Shown here: positions 62,158-64,000 of the stretch, one piece after another
How positions within the stretch are numbered: position 1 is the stretch's first letter
Layout of the letters: every line of letters starts with the position of its first letter
Program-made: the position numbers and the translations under genes
The notes under the pieces: model-generated
Databases searched by the model: none
What the model saw: only the letters and a program-made list of their open reading frames with translations
Told to the model about the DNA's origin: nothing
Origin: Trichobilharzia regenti
Lineage: Eukaryota; Platyhelminthes; Trematoda; Strigeidida; Schistosomatidae
NCBI GenBank assembly: GCA_944472135.2
Contig: OX235264.1
Location: forward strand, 121,053,809 to 121,117,808
Direction of reading: 5' to 3'
Length of the DNA stretch: 64,000 nt

Positions 62158-62424
62158 TGTGATGGGAGCGGGTTGCTAGCCAATTTGTAGACATCAATCT
62201 ACGTCAGTGTCTAGGTCACTAATATTGGTCGTGAGAAAATATGGACAAGGCTGTTTCAACAACCAATCACAGCTCCATTTTCTGAGGTTACCCGAAACAA
62301 CTAATCAGAAGCCTGCATCTTTCGACTTGAATAAGCTATAATAATGTACAGGGAGTATATATAAATACGTGTTGATTTCCGTAATATAAAGATATGTTGC
62401 CGGCCCATGTCTTCTTTTGTTACG
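62158..62424 (+). repeat. Old solo LTR related to the integrase-tail array
   Basis: TGTGATGGGAGCGGG... to ...CTTTTGTTAC aligns with the 328-bp LTR in the opposite orientation to 1-1556, with many substitutions and deletions. CAACCAATCACAGC, TATATAAATACGTGTTG and the end are kept. No target duplication is visible. Confidence 0.7.
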
Positions 62425-63095
62425 GAAAAATAAATTTGGTTCGAAACGTCATCAGGTAAATAATGATACTGATTGACACTGTGATTATGTATCTAATAAA
62501 CAAACTAATATGGAATTACTTACTACCACAGTATCGAAGATTTACACATAAAACAATTTAAAGGGAAAGTCAGGTTGTCTGCAGCTGACAGCCACCCAAC
62601 CTCAGTCTGAATCGAACTTCAACAGCTGCCACAACTCTAGTCAGTAGCGAAAGATCAGAAGCCACAGAATCCCGGTCCGTTTAACACAAGAGAGATTGTT
62701 AAGAAGTTTTAACTAGATCAACGAATAGATCCGGGCCAATTACACTGTTGGAACATAAAAATTTAGTTAAACACAAAATGATTGGCAATGTTATGTTGAA
62801 TTACATAGGAAAGAGCTCATTCGCTGTATTGCATTAACTTGCATGCAGTCACACGATACAGTGAGAGTATTAAAATGTGATATCGTTAGAGTGAGAGACA
62901 GAGAGAGCGGAGGCTATTCACTGAATCTTCGCTTACCGGTTCCGTATGCAATCGAAATGATGTGACGCCTATCAGGCAAATCATGAAGCTGTGCGACAGT
63001 CTAGGATTACGAGCAATAATTTATACTGAAAACGTAATCCAGTTATTAATACGCTGCGACAATATGTGATATTTGAAACAGTTATCTGGTTCCAC
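62425..63095. other. No gene recognised
   Basis: About 670 bp with no long frame and no match to other repeats here. A GAGAGACAGAGAGAG-rich patch lies near 62890. Confidence 0.4.
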
Positions 63096-63452
63096 TGTCA
63101 GCCACGTCTTGTAAGCCGTTAATGCCCAGCTCTTGCTACGCTGGGCCTCACGCTGTCTCTCGAAGCTTCTCAGAAACGCTTGGTGTGAACGGACGAAAAA
63201 ACCAGAACACAGATTGGCAACTCGAGAATACTTTATTGTAACACCAACATATAGCAAACTTCACAACTAAGGCCTATGAACAAATATTGCAATAAAAATC
63301 ACAAGATTACTTCTGACGGTTTGCTACTGACTTCTTTCTGAACAGCGACCGATGAGACGATGATTGTCGTATTGATGCCTCCGCGAAAATTGGGGAAGTT
63401 GATTTTGAGCAAACAACCATGAATTGATCGTTCAATCTTCATTCCATTGACA
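63096..63452 (-). mobile_element. Solo BEL-type LTR without target duplication
   Basis: 357 bp, TGTCAATGGAATGAAG...GCTGACA on the minus strand, same family as 7238-7594. Flanks TTCCAC and AAACTC do not match, so recombination between different insertions or flank decay is likely. Confidence 0.85.
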
Positions 63453-64000
63453 AAACTCATTTACAGCATGTTCGCCAGCGTCTTCAAATGGTAGAATTGG
63501 ATCGTTCATGGAATTTGAGTGGTTATGAGATAAATGGTTTGGAATCCATCTTCATTATTATTATTATTATTTCAGTTTAGATGCAGGGTTGTTCGACCTC
63601 GAACAGGAGATAAATAGAAGGTTATTCACGGCAGCAGAATACCAGAAATAGAAAGTATGTCAACATGAAAAATACATCAATGTTATATGCATATATAAAT
63701 GTTTATGTCGATTGCATATTATACCATAGTAAACTTTTACCTATATTGTAGTTGTGTTTTCACGTATTTATGCTAAGTCTTAGAGTTTATTTAGTGTCAA
63801 AACATATATTAATGAGTATGAGCGTTTTAGTGTTCTAACAACTGATGCATTTGAGAAATAATTCATGGGTTCTGGTAGGGATAGTCATTGGGATGAAACA
63901 GTTTATACAGCAAGTGTTTGAAGGTTACAATAGAGTGACAGGTCCTATTTCTAGGAGTGAAATGTTCCTGTATGTCAGTGCTAAGTCTTCATGTATTCAT
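63453..64000 (-). repeat. LINE family B 3' UTR (B6), cut by window edge
   Basis: Reverse complement of 56410-56960, including the CATCTAAACCGAAATGA region, interrupted by a short ATT run near 63552-63571. Confidence 0.75.

Noticed and set aside
62440..62470. Hammerhead-like text TTCGAAACGTCATCAGG
   Set aside because: It has CTGATGA on one strand and GAAAC on the other, but not both on the same strand in the right order.

Overview
The window looks like schistosome (blood-fluke, family Schistosomatidae) nuclear DNA and appears to consist almost wholly of transposable elements. This rests on recalled family features: CR1-like LINEs with (ATT)n tails, a CHCC-finger (CsRn1/Boudicca-type) gag, a BEL/Pao gag, Penelope-like RT and GIY-YIG pieces, and tRNA-headed SINEs with a hammerhead-like core. 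I found no host gene, no rRNA or tRNA gene and no CRISPR. The species cannot be named from sequence alone.

Layout. 1-1556: a head-to-tail array (minus strand) of 328-bp LTRs alternating with a 421-422 bp internal part that holds only an integrase tail. 2185-10400: an almost complete CR1-like element on the minus strand (family A: ORF1, EN, RT, long 3' UTR), interrupted by a solo BEL-type LTR, a 92-bp MITE-like insert and a 51-bp LINE-tail insert. 11255-13199: ORF1 of a second LINE family (C) fused to a family-A 3' UTR. 13200-26213: six identical 2124-bp units of a pol-deleted Ty3/gypsy-type element (LTR, gag, zinc knuckles, protease), with neighbouring units sharing LTRs and a seventh, truncated LTR at the end. 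26214-36387: a run of LINE fragments (A1, A2, C2, B2), of which A1 has the cleanest ORF2. 36386-38057: a CHCC-type gag-protease remnant split by a solo LTR. 38422-41616: a Penelope RT scrap, then LINE family F ORF1/ORF2, into which a 1098-bp LTR-integrase tail-LTR unit has inserted. 41622-45414: a complete gag-only BEL/Pao-type element with identical-length 369-bp LTRs and a 5-bp target duplication. 45420-49257: LINE family H ending in a 352-bp inverted repeat. 49258-59355: LINE pieces A4, C3, B3, B4 and G; A4 plus C3 repeats the A2-C2 block. 59440-64000: an unrelated RT, LINE tails, a Penelope endonuclease end, an inverted pair of SINEs, two solo LTRs and another family-B 3' UTR.

The parts are linked by mobilisation in trans. 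Several LTR units lack polymerase yet keep primer site, polypurine tract and LTRs, and two carry target duplications. The LINE families differ in protein but share hairpins at the 3' end, as expected if reverse transcriptases recognise RNA structure there. The points most worth a second look are the two LTR-sharing tandem arrays, a -1 slippery site in family-A ORF2 at the exact place where the RT reading frame changes, and the covarying 3' hairpins.
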